Assembly (NCBI RefSeq): GCF_038502225.1
Contig: NC_091303.1
Location: forward strand, 28,513,193-28,577,192
Source: Cherax quadricarinatus
Taxonomy: Eukaryota > Arthropoda > Malacostraca > Decapoda > Parastacidae
Direction: 5' to 3'
DNA length: 64,000 bases
Made by a program: the position numbers and the translations under genes. Below are positions 10,907 to 21,232 of this stretch, piece after piece. Within the stretch, counting starts at the first letter, position 1. Each line of letters opens with the position of its first letter. The notes beneath the pieces were generated by a model. That model ran no database searches. It was not told where the DNA came from and was given only the letters and a program-made list of their open reading frames with translations.

Positions 10907-11636
10907 TATATGCTTTCCATGTCATTCTACTATGATCCATTCTCTCTAAATGACCAAACCACCTCAACAACCCCTCTTCTGCCCTCTGACTAATACATGT
11001 ACTTTTATTAACTCCACACCTTTTCCTAATTTCCACACTCCGAATTTTCTGCATAATATTTACACCACACATTGCCCTTAGACAGGACATCTCCACTGCC
11101 TCCAACCGTCTCCTCGCTGCTGCATTTACCACCCAAGCTTCACATCCATATAAGAGTGTTGGTACTACTATACTTTCATACATTCCCTTCTTTGCCTCCA
11201 TAGATAACATTTTTTGACTCCACATATACCTCAGTGCACCACTCACCTTTTTTCCCTCATCATTTCTATGATTAACCTCATCCTTCATAAATCCATCCAC
11301 CGACATGTCAACTCCCAAGTATCTGAAAACATTCGCTTCTTCCATACTCCTCCTCCCCAATTTGATATCCAATTTTTCTTTATCTAAATCATTTGATACC
11401 CTCATCACCTTACTCTTTTCTATGTTCACTTTCAACTTTCTACCTTTACACACATTCCCAAACTCATCCACTAACCTTCGCAATTTTTCTTTAGAATCTC
11501 CCATAAGCACAGTATCATCAGCAAAAAGTAAGTGTCAATTCCCATTTTGAATTTGATTCCCCATAATTTAATCCCACCCCTCTCCCAAACACCCTAGCAC
11601 TTACTTCTTTTACAACCCCATCTATAAATATATTAA
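10907..11636 (-). pseudogene. LINE-A copy 2, C-terminal RT region
   Basis: The minus strand encodes the thumb/C-terminal part of LINE-A ORF2: VDEFGNVCKGRKLKVN, EEANVFRYLGVDMSVDG, SIVVPTLLYGCEAWV and EEGLLRWFGHLERMD are readable between about 10950 and 11510. It is bounded on the left by the Tigger (TA 10907-10908) and on the right by TTAA 11633-11636, where a TTAA-2 element is inserted. The FADD-containing end of the RT domain falls near 11515-11530 and is frameshifted. Confidence 0.85.
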
Positions 11637-12714
11637 CCCTTTCAGGGTCCATCCTGTAGATCTACGGCTTTACGTTCAGGGTCCAAACCGTAGATCTACG
11701 TCATGAGCTCAGCTCACTCTGATAAACTGTGAGTGGTACATTTGGACCTTGATATGAGAGAATACATCTATGTGGTATGTGTGCACCACATAAAACAAAT
11801 CCTGCAGCACACTGTGTATAATGAGAGAAAAAAAACTGAGACCATGATTTTTCGATTAAAACAGCAACTTTGCAGTGTTTTTTCGTATGTTTTTTATAGT
11901 TGTATTTGCGTTTTCTTGGTCTCATTTGATAGAATGGAAGACATATTAATGAAATAGAGATGATTTTCATTGGTTTTAGCACCGGAAATGGCTTGAAACT
12001 GAGCTCAAAGTAGCGGAAATGTTAAATTTTTTCTGATGTTCAAGAGTAAACAAACGATCTCACACGTCTAATACACACCAGCTGGTGGGTCTAATATACA
12101 TTCACAAATGTGTTGATGATATTTATACAATTATTACAATATTGCATAACAGTAAATCTTCTATTTTTTTGGTGTGAATAAAAATTCATTATGTGAATAA
12201 AAAATCAAAATGGAATCTATTTGTAAAGCCTCAAGATGTAACTAATGAACAGAGGAAATGTTAGTTTAGTTCCAGGAATACCTACATTGTTTATTCTGGA
12301 CCCTATTTTGAAATTGGAATATTTTGAACTTTGTGTTAAATTGGCCAAATTACCAACTTCCGATCACTTTATTTTGTAGTTGAAACAGTTGACTTCGCGA
12401 TTTTTTGTGCTCAATCGATAGAATAGAAGTAATATTAGTGAAATAGTTAAGAATTTGGTCAACTGGAATAATGTAATTGGCCTAAAATGGGAGCTAAAGT
12501 CGGCAAAATCGCCGATTCGTAAATATCGCTGACACATCAAAATTCGCGAGAGCATAATTTCGTCAATTTTCCATCAAATTTCGTACTTTTTGTTTTATTA
12601 CCTTCACAAAAAGATTCTCAAGCATTTCATAAGAAAAAATAACTAATTTTTTTTTTTGAAAATTCTTGGACACTGGGGCACCACTTCAGATTTTGGCCTT
12701 GGACCCTGAAGGGG
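11637..12714. mobile_element. TTAA-2 element, complete (1078 bp)
   Basis: TTAA duplicates (11633-11636 and 12715-12718) flank the ends CCCTTTCAGGGTCC and GGACCCTGAAGGGG, which are inverted repeats of each other. Removing the element restores an uninterrupted LINE-A sequence (compare 33150-33180), so the insertion is precise. Near the left end two GTAGATCTACG palindromes occur about 30-40 bp apart. No ORF encodes a recognisable transposase, so this is a non-autonomous element. The TTAA target and CCC-start ends suggest mobilisation by a piggyBac-type enzyme. Confidence 0.85.
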
Positions 12715-13441
12715 TTAAACAACCATGGTGACATTACACATCCCTGTCTAAGACCTACTTTTACCGGGAAGTAATCTCCCTCTCTTCTACACACCCTAAC
12801 CTGAGCCTCACTATCCTCATAAAAACTCTTTACAGCATTTAGTAACTTACCACCTATTCCATATACTTGCAACATCTGCCACATTGCTCCTCTATCCACT
12901 CTATCATATGCCTTTTCTAAATCCATAAATGCAATAAAAACTTCCCTACCTTTATCTAAATACTGTTCACATATATGCTTCTATGTAAACACTTGATCTA
13001 CACATCCCCTACCCACTCTGAAACCTCCTTGCTCATCCGGAATCCTACATTCTGTCTTCCCTCTAATTCTTTCAATTATAACCCTTCCGTACACTTTTCC
13101 TGGTATACTCAGTAAACTTATTTCTCTATAATTTTTACAATCTCTTTTGTCCCCTTTCCCTTTATATAAAGGGACTATACGTGCTCTCCGCCAATCCCTA
13201 GGTACCTTCCCCTCTTTCATACATTTATTAAACAAAAGTACCAACCACTCCAACACTATATACCCCCCTGCATTTAACATTTCTGTCATGATCCTATCAG
13301 TTCCAGCTGCTTTACCCCCTTTCATTCTACGTAATGCGTCACGTACCTCCCCCACACTTACATTCTGCTCTTCTTCACTCCTAAAAGATGGTATACCTCC
13401 CTGACCAGTGCATGAAATTACCGCCTCCCTCTCTTCCTTAA
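12715..13441 (-). pseudogene. LINE-A copy 2, RT core
   Basis: The minus strand encodes the RT fingers and palm: RMKGGKAAGTDRIMTEML, ARIVPLYKGKGDKRDCKNY and PDEQGGFRVGRGCVDQVFT (about 12981-13355), then MDLEKAYDRVDRGAMWQ (motif A) and VGLRQGCVMSPWLF (motif B) at about 12720-12926. A frameshift lies between the two blocks near 12960. TTAA-2 elements bound it on both sides. Confidence 0.85.
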
Positions 13442-13779
13442 CCCTTTCAGTGTCCGTCCCGTAGATCTACGGCTTTATGCTCAGGGTCCAAACCGTAGAT
13501 CTACGCCAAAATTCTAGTGGCGTCAAATTTAGAGCGAGAAGGCTGGTAGACCTACATCTGAGAGAATGGGTCTGGGTGGTCAGTGTGCACACCATAGAAA
13601 AAATCTGGACGCCTGCATGGAATTGTGGGAACGCTGGCAAAGTAGCTTTGTTCATTGTGCCTGGCGGCAAGGAAGCTCTCACTCCCCACTCACTCTCCGG
13701 GCGAATTCTGACTCTCCTCTTCACAACTTACAGTTCTAAGACTGATGGAAGTTGAGATGAAGACGAATTCTATGGTTTT

Positions 13780-14012
13780 GAACCATACGGTGCCATTGTG
13801 CCATATGGTACAATGGTACCATGTCATACAATGGTATCATATGGTACAATGGTATCGTATGGTAGAGTGGTACCATATGGTACAATGTACCATATAGTAC
13901 ATTGTACCATATGGTGCAATGGTACCATATGGTGCAATGGTACCATATGGTACAATGTACCATATAGTACACTGTACCATATGGTACATTATACCATATA
14001 GTACAGGGTACA
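13780..14012. repeat. 18-bp palindromic array, block 1
   Basis: A tandem array of an 18-bp unit close to ACAATGGTACCATATGGT. The unit contains the palindrome ACCATATGGT, so the array reads similarly on both strands and yields spurious Tyr/His/Met/Val-rich frames in several registers. The unit orientation is opposite to that of the block at 16663-16975. Confidence 0.9.
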
Positions 14013-14013
14013 G

Positions 14014-14275
14014 GGACCCTAATGGAAATAAGTCTGTCTGACTTTTTTGGGTTATCCTAGGTTCTCCAAACATATGCTGCTAAGTATGATATTCTATGTA
14101 ACTGTATTTGTGTATAACTAAATAAACTTACTTATGATGCCACATGCACTTGAATAAGTTTATTCAGGTGTACAGAAATACAATTACATAGATTATCATA
14201 CATAGCAGCATACGTATAAAGTCCTAGGATAACCCAAAAAAGTCAGGGTGACTTATTTCCATAGTTATCCCTGTA
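14014..14275. repeat. Inverted pair of SINE 3' ends
   Basis: 14014-14130 (ACCCTAATGGAAATAAGTC through GGGTTATCCTAGG to TAAATAAACTTA) is repeated in reverse complement at about 14145-14275. The arms are about 120 bp with a short spacer near 14137. The sequence resembles the SINE tail seen at 8979-9262. It could form a hairpin. Confidence 0.75.
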
Positions 14276-14480
14276 TCTGTACCATATGGTGTCCTGTACT
14301 GTATGGTACTCTGTACCATATGGTACCCTGTGCCATATGGTACCCTGTGCCATATGGTATCCTGTACCATATGGTACCCTGCATCATATGTTATCCTGTA
14401 CTGCATGGTACCCTACACCATGTAGTACAATGTACCATATGGTACCATGTAACATATGATACCATGTATCATATGGTCAA
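14276..14480. repeat. 18-bp palindromic array, block 2
   Basis: Same palindrome-bearing unit, in the variant ACCATATGGTACCCTGTG. It lies on the far side of the inverted SINE tails from block 1. Confidence 0.85.
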
Positions 14481-14644
14481 TAGGTGTTGGTGGCATGAGA
14501 CACCTGCCAAGACTGATTGAGTGGCGACGCAAGCTAGCTACTGACTCCACAGTTTCCGAGACAAAGTGCTTTGTCATCCACCTCAAGGAACACGTCAAGT
14601 TCCTGTACACTTGTAAATGTATAATAGACCATTACTAATATATA

Positions 14645-14737
14645 ACATTTTTGCATATTTTTGTTGTAAACAACTATTGTAAACAAAATAATGAAAATAT
14701 TAGTGTGTTTATTGTGTTGAATACAACAGTACCATAT
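14645..14737. repeat. Left arm of an inverted repeat around LINE-B copy 3
   Basis: This sequence (AAAATAATGAAAATATTAGT, then TTGTGTTGAATACAA) recurs in reverse complement at 16966-17035, directly beyond block 3. A third, direct, partial copy lies at about 17065-17095. The preceding 14490-14640 stretch is unassigned. Confidence 0.7.
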
Positions 14738-16570
14738 TCAAATTCAAATTCAAATTCAAACTTTATTCTCTATAAGTCTTACAATGCTGAGTTTACAGAA
14801 TTTGGTTATTGTGTGGTTTACATATAGTAAAATAATAATTACAGAGTGTACCACTAGAACGCCTAGCATGGCTAGGCATTTTGGGCAGACTTATATTAAA
14901 TCTTAGGTTTAAAATGTTACAAAATTATGAGATAAGTTGGTATTATGGCTAAGTGACTAAATACTAGTTGTGAGTTTAGCAATGTGAATGCTTTTGTTTT
15001 GGCACTATACGTAGTTTCAGTATTGGAGTATCACAGGCCAACTTATGACTAGTTAAGATTCATTATTTTGAGATTGAGATTGATATTTCTGTTTATGGTC
15101 AAATGGGTGAGTGAGTGTAAGTGTGAACCACCAGGTGGTATTCGCATTATTAGTTGACAGGGTGTATCAGGGAGATAAGATGTTTTCTGATGGTAGTTTT
15201 GAAGGTGATGAATGTGTCTGCACTTTTGGAATTTTCAGGTAGGGTGTTCCAGATTTTAGGGCCTTTGACATACATTGAATTTTTGTAAAGGTTTAGTTGG
15301 ACACAGGGAATGTCATAGAGATGTTTGTGTCTGGTGTTGTGCCTGTGGTTTTAGGTCAAGGTTAATATTGGAATTTAAGGTCCTGTAGATGTAGATTGCA
15401 CAGTAGTAAGTGTGGATGTACTGAACAGGGAGTAAGTTTAGATCTATGAAGAGTGGGGGGGTGTGTTTCCAGGGATGGGATTTAGTGATTATTCATACTG
15501 CGGCTTTTTGTTGGGTTATTATTGGCTTTAGGTGTGTTGCTGCAGTTGAACCCCAAGCACAGATAGCATAGGTGAGGTATGGATATATAAGTGAATGGTA
15601 TAGTGTGAGAAGGGCAGTTTGCGGCACGTAGTATCGTATCTTGGAGAGGATCCCAACCGTTTTGGATACTTTTTTGGTTGTGTGTTGGATATGGGTGCTG
15701 AAGTTCAGGTTGTTGTCGAGGTATAGGCCTAGGAATTTGCCCTCATTATGCCTGGTAATTAGAGTGTTGTTGATCTTAATGTTAATTTGTGCATCTCCTG
15801 CTCTGCTGCCAAACATAATGTAGTAGGTTTTGTCAACATTAAGCGTAAGTTTATTGGCTGTCATCCAAGTTGATATTTTGATCAGCTCCTCATTAACAAT
15901 GGTGTTGAGGGTTGCAAGATTAGGGTGAGAGATGACATAAGTCGTGTCGTCAGCAAAGAGAATGTGGTTCAGGTGTCGAGATACGTTTGGAAGATCATTG
16001 ATGTATATGAGGAAGAGCAGGGGACCAAGGACACTTCCCTGCAGAACTCCAGTATCAAGTGGCTGTGTTGTTGATGCTGTGTCTTTAATGGTGACATACT
16101 GATACCTATTAGTAAGGTAAGATTTGAAATATGCAAGCGCATGGCCTCTTATACCATAATGGTCAAGTTTGTGGAGTAGGATGCCGTGGTCTACTGTGTC
16201 AAAAGCTTTTCTTAGGTCAATAAAAATTCCTAGTGGATATTCCTTATTTTCCAATGCTGTGTAAAGCAGATCTAGCATTTTTATAATTGCATCGTTAGTG
16301 CTTTTATTTTTCCTGAATCCAAATTGGCAGGGGTTGAGTATGTTTTGTGACGTTATAAATGAATATAGTCTCCTGTGCACGAGTTTCTCAAAGATTTTGG
16401 ATAGCAATGGTAAGTTTGATATTGGCCTATAGTTGTTTAAGTCTGTAGGGTTACCACCTTTATGTATTGGTGTAACCCTTGCCGTCTTGGGTAGTTTCGG
16501 GAAGGTGCTAGCTTCTAGTGACTTGTTAAAAAGCAATGAGATAGTATGCGAGAGGACATGGGCCACTCTC
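14735..16570 (-). mobile_element. LINE-B copy 3, 5'-truncated
   Basis: The 3' tail shows on the + strand as four ATTCAA-type repeats at 14736-14760. The body carries a 3' untranslated region followed by the RT frame and ends near 16570 in a 71-bp tandem duplication. It is more diverged from copies 1 and 2 than they are from each other, so it may be a different subfamily. Confidence 0.8.
15493..16560 (-). pseudogene. LINE-B reverse transcriptase, nearly intact with a nonsense codon
   Basis: The frame covers TPIHKGG, NNYRPISNLPLLSKIFEK, IDLRKAFDTVDHGI (motif A), GVLQGSVLGPLLFLIYIN (motif B), LFADDTTYV (motif C with the usual ADD), and PYLTYAICAWGS. It ends at a TGA in the ITQQKAAV region where related copies continue with arginine, so the last roughly 90 residues are lost. 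The open frame can be extended to 16731, but the extra part is read from the palindromic array and is not LINE protein. The catalytic residues are intact but the protein is truncated. Confidence 0.8.
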
Positions 16571-16679
16571 TTGTACAATAATGGTGGGACATGAGACAAT
16601 GAGGCAATGAGATAGTATGCGAGAAGACATGGGCCACTCTCTTGTACAATAATGGTGGGACATGGTACAATGAACCATA
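16538..16679. repeat. 71-bp tandem duplication
   Basis: The segment starting GAGATAGTATGCGAG at 16538 repeats at 16609 with two or three changes. It spans the LINE-B 5' junction. Confidence 0.85.
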
Positions 16680-16975
16680 TGGTATCATTGTACAGTATGA
16701 TACAATGTATCATATGGTACCATTGCATCATATGGTACCATAAGGCACCATTGCACCATATGGTACCATTGTATCATATGGTACCATTGTATCAAATGGT
16801 GCCATTGTACCATATGGTACCATTGTATCATATGGTACCATTGTATCATATGGTACCATTGTATCATGTGCCATTGTACCATATTGTACCATTGTATCAT
16901 ATGGTGTCATTGTACCATATGGTTCCATTGCACCCTATAGCACCATTGTACCATATGGTACTATGTGGTACCATT
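16663..16975. repeat. 18-bp palindromic array, block 3
   Basis: At least 15 units of ATCATATGGTACCATTGT, the reverse complement of the block 1 unit. The block is followed by the right arm of the inverted repeat (16966-17035). Confidence 0.9.
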
Positions 16976-17354
16976 GTATTCAACACAATAACCACACTAA
17001 TATTTTCATCATTTTGTTTACAATAAACTTGTAAACAAGTTTTTTAAGCAATATAATGATAAACAAATTAGTGCAGGTATTGTGTTGAATACAATGAGTG
17101 TACACTTATACAATATACATTATACTGGTCTCACAGGCCACAAATGTTATTAGAAAAAGAAAAAATTAGAAAAGTAAAGAAAAAAAGTATAAAAAAAGTA
17201 AAATAAAAAAATGGGATTTTGCGGAAGTCACTGGTGTTGCTGCCACCCGGTCATTTTGGGTCAACTTCCCGCCGCTGTATCTCGGTAAGTACTGATCCGA
17301 ATTGTTTTTTTTGTCTTATTACCTTCACAAAAATATACTCTTTAATTCTGTCAG

Positions 17355-17395
<41 letters not shown>

Positions 17396-17453
17396 CAAAA
17401 TTTCTTGGATATTGGAGCACCACTTCAGATTTTGGCCTTGGACCCTGAGGGGA

Positions 17454-19195
17454 TTAACATTTAAAAGTTTCTCAAAATATTCTCGCCATCTACCTAATAT
17501 CTCCATCTCCCCATCTACTAACTCCCCTACTCTGTTTTTAACTGACAAATCCATACTTTCCCTTGGCTTTCTTAACTTGTTTAACTCACTCCAAAATTTT
17601 TTCTTATTTTCATTAAAATTTCTTGACAGTGCCTCTCCCACTCTATCATCTGCTCTCCTTTTGCACTCTCTCACCACTCTCTTCACCTTTCTTTTACTCT
17701 CCATATACTCTGCTCTTCTTATAACACTTCTGCTTTGTAAAAACCTCTCATAAGCTACCTTTTTCTCTTTTATCACACCCTTTACTTCATCATTCCACCA
17801 ATCACTCCTCTTTCCTCCTGCCCCCACCCTCCTATAACCACAAACTTCTGCCCCACATTCTAATACTCCATTTTTAAAACTATTCCAACCCTCTTCAACC
17901 CCCCCACTACTCATCTTTGCACTAGCCCACCTTTCTGCCAATAGTCGCTTATATCTCACCCGAACTTCCTCCTCTCTTAGTTTATACACTTTCACCTCCC
18001 TCTTACTTGTTGTTGCCACCTTCCTCTTTTCCCATCTACCTCTTACTCTAACTGTAGCTACAACTAAATGATGATCCGATATATCAGTTGCCCCTCTATG
18101 AACATGTACATCCTGGAGCCTACCCATCAACCTTTTATCCACCAATACATAATATAACAAACTACTTTCATTACGTGCTACATCATACCTTGTATATTTA
18201 TTTATCCTCTTTTTCATAAAATATGTATTACTTATTACCAAATCTCTTTCTACACATAGCTCAATTAAAGGCTCCCCATTTACTTTTACCCCTGGCACCC
18301 CAAATTTACTTACTACTCCCTCCATAGCATTTTTACCCACTTTAGCATTGAAATCCCCAACCACCATTACTCTCACACTTGATTCAAAACTCCCCATGCA
18401 TTCACTCAACATTTCCCAAAATCTCTCTCTCTCCTCTACACTTCTCTCTTCTCCAGGTGCATACATGCTTACTATAACCCACTTTTCACATCCAATCTTT
18501 ATTTTACTCCACATAATCCTTGAATTAATACATTTATAGTCCCTCTTTTTCTGCCATAGCTTATCCTTCAACATTATTGCTACTCCTTCTTTAGCTCTAA
18601 CTCTATTTGAAACCCCTTACCTAATCCCATTTATTCCTCTCCATTGAAACTCTCCCACCCCCTTCAGCTTTGTTTCACTTAAAGCCAGGACATCCAGCTT
18701 CTTATTCATAACATCCACAATCATCTCTTTCTTATCATTTGCACAATATCCACGCACATTCAGACTTCCCACTTTGACAATTTTCTTCTTCTTATTCTTT
18801 TTAGTAATCTTTACAGGAAAAGGGGTTACCAGCCCATTGTTCCCAGCATTTTAGTTGACTTTACAACATGCATGGCTTACGGAGGAAAGATTCTTATTCC
18901 ACTTCCCCATGGATATAAAAGAAAAAGTAATAAGACCAGGAACTATTAAGATAAAATCAAAGAAAACTCAGATGAGTGTGTATAAATAAACGTGTACATG
19001 TATGTGTAGTGTGACCTAAGTGTAAGTAGAAGTAGCAAGACATACCTGTAATCTTGCATATTTATGAGACAGACAAAAGACACCAGTAATCCTACCATCA
19101 TGTAAAACAATTACAGGCTTTCGTTTTACACTCACTTGGCAGGACGGTAGTACCTCCCTGGGTGGTTGCTGTCTACCAACCTACTACCTTTATCT
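17454..19195 (-). pseudogene. LINE-A copy 2, endonuclease, linker and 5' leader
   Basis: The minus-strand frame (17457 to about 18574) covers the endonuclease from MLKDKLWQKKRDY through VMVVGDFNAKVG and GATDISDHHLVVATVRV (the SDH catalytic motif is kept) and the basic linker to VGELVDGEMEILGRWREYF. The first part of the endonuclease (DVLALSETKLKG) is upstream of a stop near 18617. Untranslated leader runs from about 18780 to 19195 and ends in CAACCTACTAC, the same 5' terminus as the intact copy. This is the 5' end of one LINE spread over 9270-19195. Confidence 0.85.
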
Positions 19196-19204
19196 ACCTT
19201 ATCT

Positions 19205-19974
19205 TATCTTAAATAGAAGTGATTTTGATTGGTTTTACTAGGAAAAGGATCTTGAAATGAAGCTCAAAGTGGCAGAAATGTTTGATTTTTGCCGATGTTC
19301 AGGCATAAACAAATGACTTCATTGTCCAATAAATGTCCAACTAGCCATTCTAATATGCAGTCATGAATGGGTTGACTTTATTTATACAATTATTACAATA
19401 TTGCAGTAGTCTGCATAACAGTTAATCTTCTATTTTTTGTGTGAATTAAAATTCAAAATAGAAAGCAAGAGTATTATAACAGGGGCCTGGAGACGTGACT
19501 GATGAACAGAGAAAATGTTATTTTAGAGCCAGGAATGTCTGCAGTGTTCATTCTGGACCCTATTTTGAAATTGACATATTTTTTTAATTTGCAAGAAATT
19601 GGCCAAATTGCCAATTTCTGACCACTTTATTGGGTAGTTGAAATTGGTAAATGGGCAGTTTCTTGTACTCATTCGATAGAACAAATGAAGTTCTAAAGAA
19701 ATAGCTATGAGTTTGGTCGACTGGAACAATGGAATTGGCCGAAAATAAGGCTCAAAGTGGGCAAAATTGCCGATGCGTGAATGTCGTCAAGGTCACTAAC
19801 TTCAAGAGAGCGTAATTCCATAAGTTTTCAATCAAATTTCGTACTTTTGGTGTCATTGTCATCAGAAAAAGATTCTCTTATCATTTCACAAGAATTTTTT
19901 TTTTTTTTTTTTCAAATATTTTGTGACACCAGGAGACACTTCAGGATTTGTGGGTGCAACAGTCAAAAGGTTAA
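19205..19974 (+). mobile_element. TTAA-2 variant, right part
   Basis: Similar to the 11950-12714 interior (AACAGAGAAAATGTTA, ATTCTGGACCCTATTTTGAAA, GGGCAAAATTGCCGAT). It ends in AACAGTCAAAAGG followed by TTAA at 19970-19973, the complement of the CCCTTTGACTGTT end at 8692. The left end is missing. Confidence 0.65.
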
Positions 19975-19977
19975 TAA

Positions 19978-20390
19978 CATGTATTATTATTATTAATTAT
20001 TATTATTATTATTATTATTATTAATATGTATGTTATTAAATACCACTGCCTCAACCACTGCCTCTACCACTGCCTCAACCACTGCCTCCACCACTGCCTC
20101 CACCACTGCCTCCACCACTGCCTCCACCACTGCCTCCACCACTGCTTCCACCACTGCTTCCACCACTGCCTGTACCACTGCCTCTAGCACTGCCTCAACC
20201 ACTGCCTCAACCACTGCCTCCACTACTGCCTCAACCACTGCCTCTACCACTGCCTCCACCATTGCGGTCGCACTCAATCTACAAGCACCAAATACAATGA
20301 ATTATTGTGAAATGTTTGGAAGAGCACGGAGGCTAATCCTCACTCCAGCATAAACAAAGCCACACTGCCTCCACCACTGTTTCAACCCTT
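19978..20390 (+). repeat. ATT microsatellite and 12-bp minisatellite
   Basis: (ATT)n at 19980-20032, then about 19 units of ACCACTGCCTCC (20042-20272) and two further units at 20362-20385. Another ATT tract follows at 20410-20445. Frames across it are pure Thr/Ala/Ser or Val/Glu/Ala repeats and are not genes. Confidence 0.9.
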
Positions 20391-20449
20391 GTATTTTTCA
20401 ATTCTATCGTATTATTATTATTATTATTATTGTTATTATTATTAGCAGT

Positions 20450-20763
20450 AGCAGAAATGTTCGATTCTTTGCTGTGTTCAAGAGTAAACAAATGATGTCA
20501 CCGTCCAGTAGCTGTCCGAATGGACATTCTAACATGCAGTCATGAATGGGTTGACATTATTTATACTGTAGTTTAATAGCAAATAATGAACTAACAAAAC
20601 ACTCATCACACTGAGTGGCGGGTGGGCTGGCTGCCAGTTGCAGGGGTCGGAAGGAAGGTAGTAGGGATGCATGGGTAGTGGGAAACTTAAATATGACTTG
20701 GCGGCTGGTAATTCGCGAATGTCTGAAGTCCGCGAAAGTTGAAAACATGAATGTTGAGGGAGA
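20450..20763 (+). mobile_element. TTAA-2 fragment followed by a Tigger-like right end
   Basis: 20450-20570 matches the TTAA-2 interior (GTTCAAGAGTAAACAAATGA, CATGAATGGGTTGACATTAT). 20580-20763 ends with ATTCGCGAATGTCTGAAG and TGAGGGAGACCTATA, the inverted counterpart of the CAGGTCTCCCTC ends seen at 24551 and 55587. Confidence 0.6.
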
Positions 20764-20811
20764 CCTATATTTTATATAATTTTTATGCTCTGATAATTAC
20801 AATTTATTATA
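20764..20811 (+). mobile_element. TTAA-1 fragment, left piece
   Basis: Matches the TTAA-1 interior (compare 1770-1810 and 49260-49310). It is separated from its continuation at 24072 by the LINE-A derivative. AATTACAATTTAT occurs on both sides (about 20795-20808 and 24072-24085), consistent with a target-site duplication. Confidence 0.7.
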
Positions 20812-21175
20812 GGTAGTAGGTTGGTAGACAGCAACCACCCAGGGAGGTACTACCGTCCTGCCAAGTGAGTGTAAAACGCAAACCTGTAATTGTTTTACAT
20901 GATGGTAGGATTGCTGGTGTCTTTTTATTCTGTCTCATACACATGCAAGATTTCAGGTACGTCTTGCTACTTCTACTTACACTTAGGTCACACTACACAT
21001 ACATGTACAAGCATATACATATACACACCCCTCTGGGTTTTCTTCTATTTTCTTTCTAGTTCTTGTTCTTGTTTATTTCCTCTTACCTCCATGGGGAAGT
21101 GAAACAGAATTCTTCCTCCATAAACCATGCGTGTTGTAAGAGGCTACTAAAATGCCAGGAGCAAGGGGCTAGTAA

Positions 21176-21178
<3 letters not shown>

Positions 21179-21232
<54 letters not shown>

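Larger units (their letters stand above)
13442..17453. mobile_element. TTAA-2 element, 4 kb, filled with nested repeats
   Basis: TTAA at 13438-13441 and 17454-17457. The left end CCCTTTCAGTGTCC and the right end GGACCCTGAGGGGA are slightly decayed versions of the termini at 11637-12714. The first 170 bp repeat the paired GTAGATCTACG palindromes, and the last roughly 170 bp (17285-17453) match the right end of the 1078-bp copy, including a T-rich tract. Everything between is foreign: palindromic arrays, inverted SINE tails and LINE-B copy 3. LINE-A copy 2 continues on both flanks. Confidence 0.75.

Noticed and set aside
13780..14012. CRISPR-like regular repeats
   Set aside because: Units are contiguous with no unique spacers, the genome is eukaryotic, and there are no cas genes.
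16560..16731. N-terminal extension of the LINE-B reverse transcriptase to 16731
   Set aside because: Residues before about 16560 are read from the 71-bp duplication and the palindromic array, not from LINE sequence.
13736..17026. Tyr/His/Met/Val-rich frames on both strands
   Set aside because: Translations of the 18-bp palindromic arrays, open in several registers with identical periodicity.
19993..20353. Val/Glu/Ala and Thr/Ala/Ser repeat proteins on opposite strands
   Set aside because: Both come from the same 12-bp minisatellite. Perfect periodicity on both strands is the mark of repeat DNA, not of a gene.
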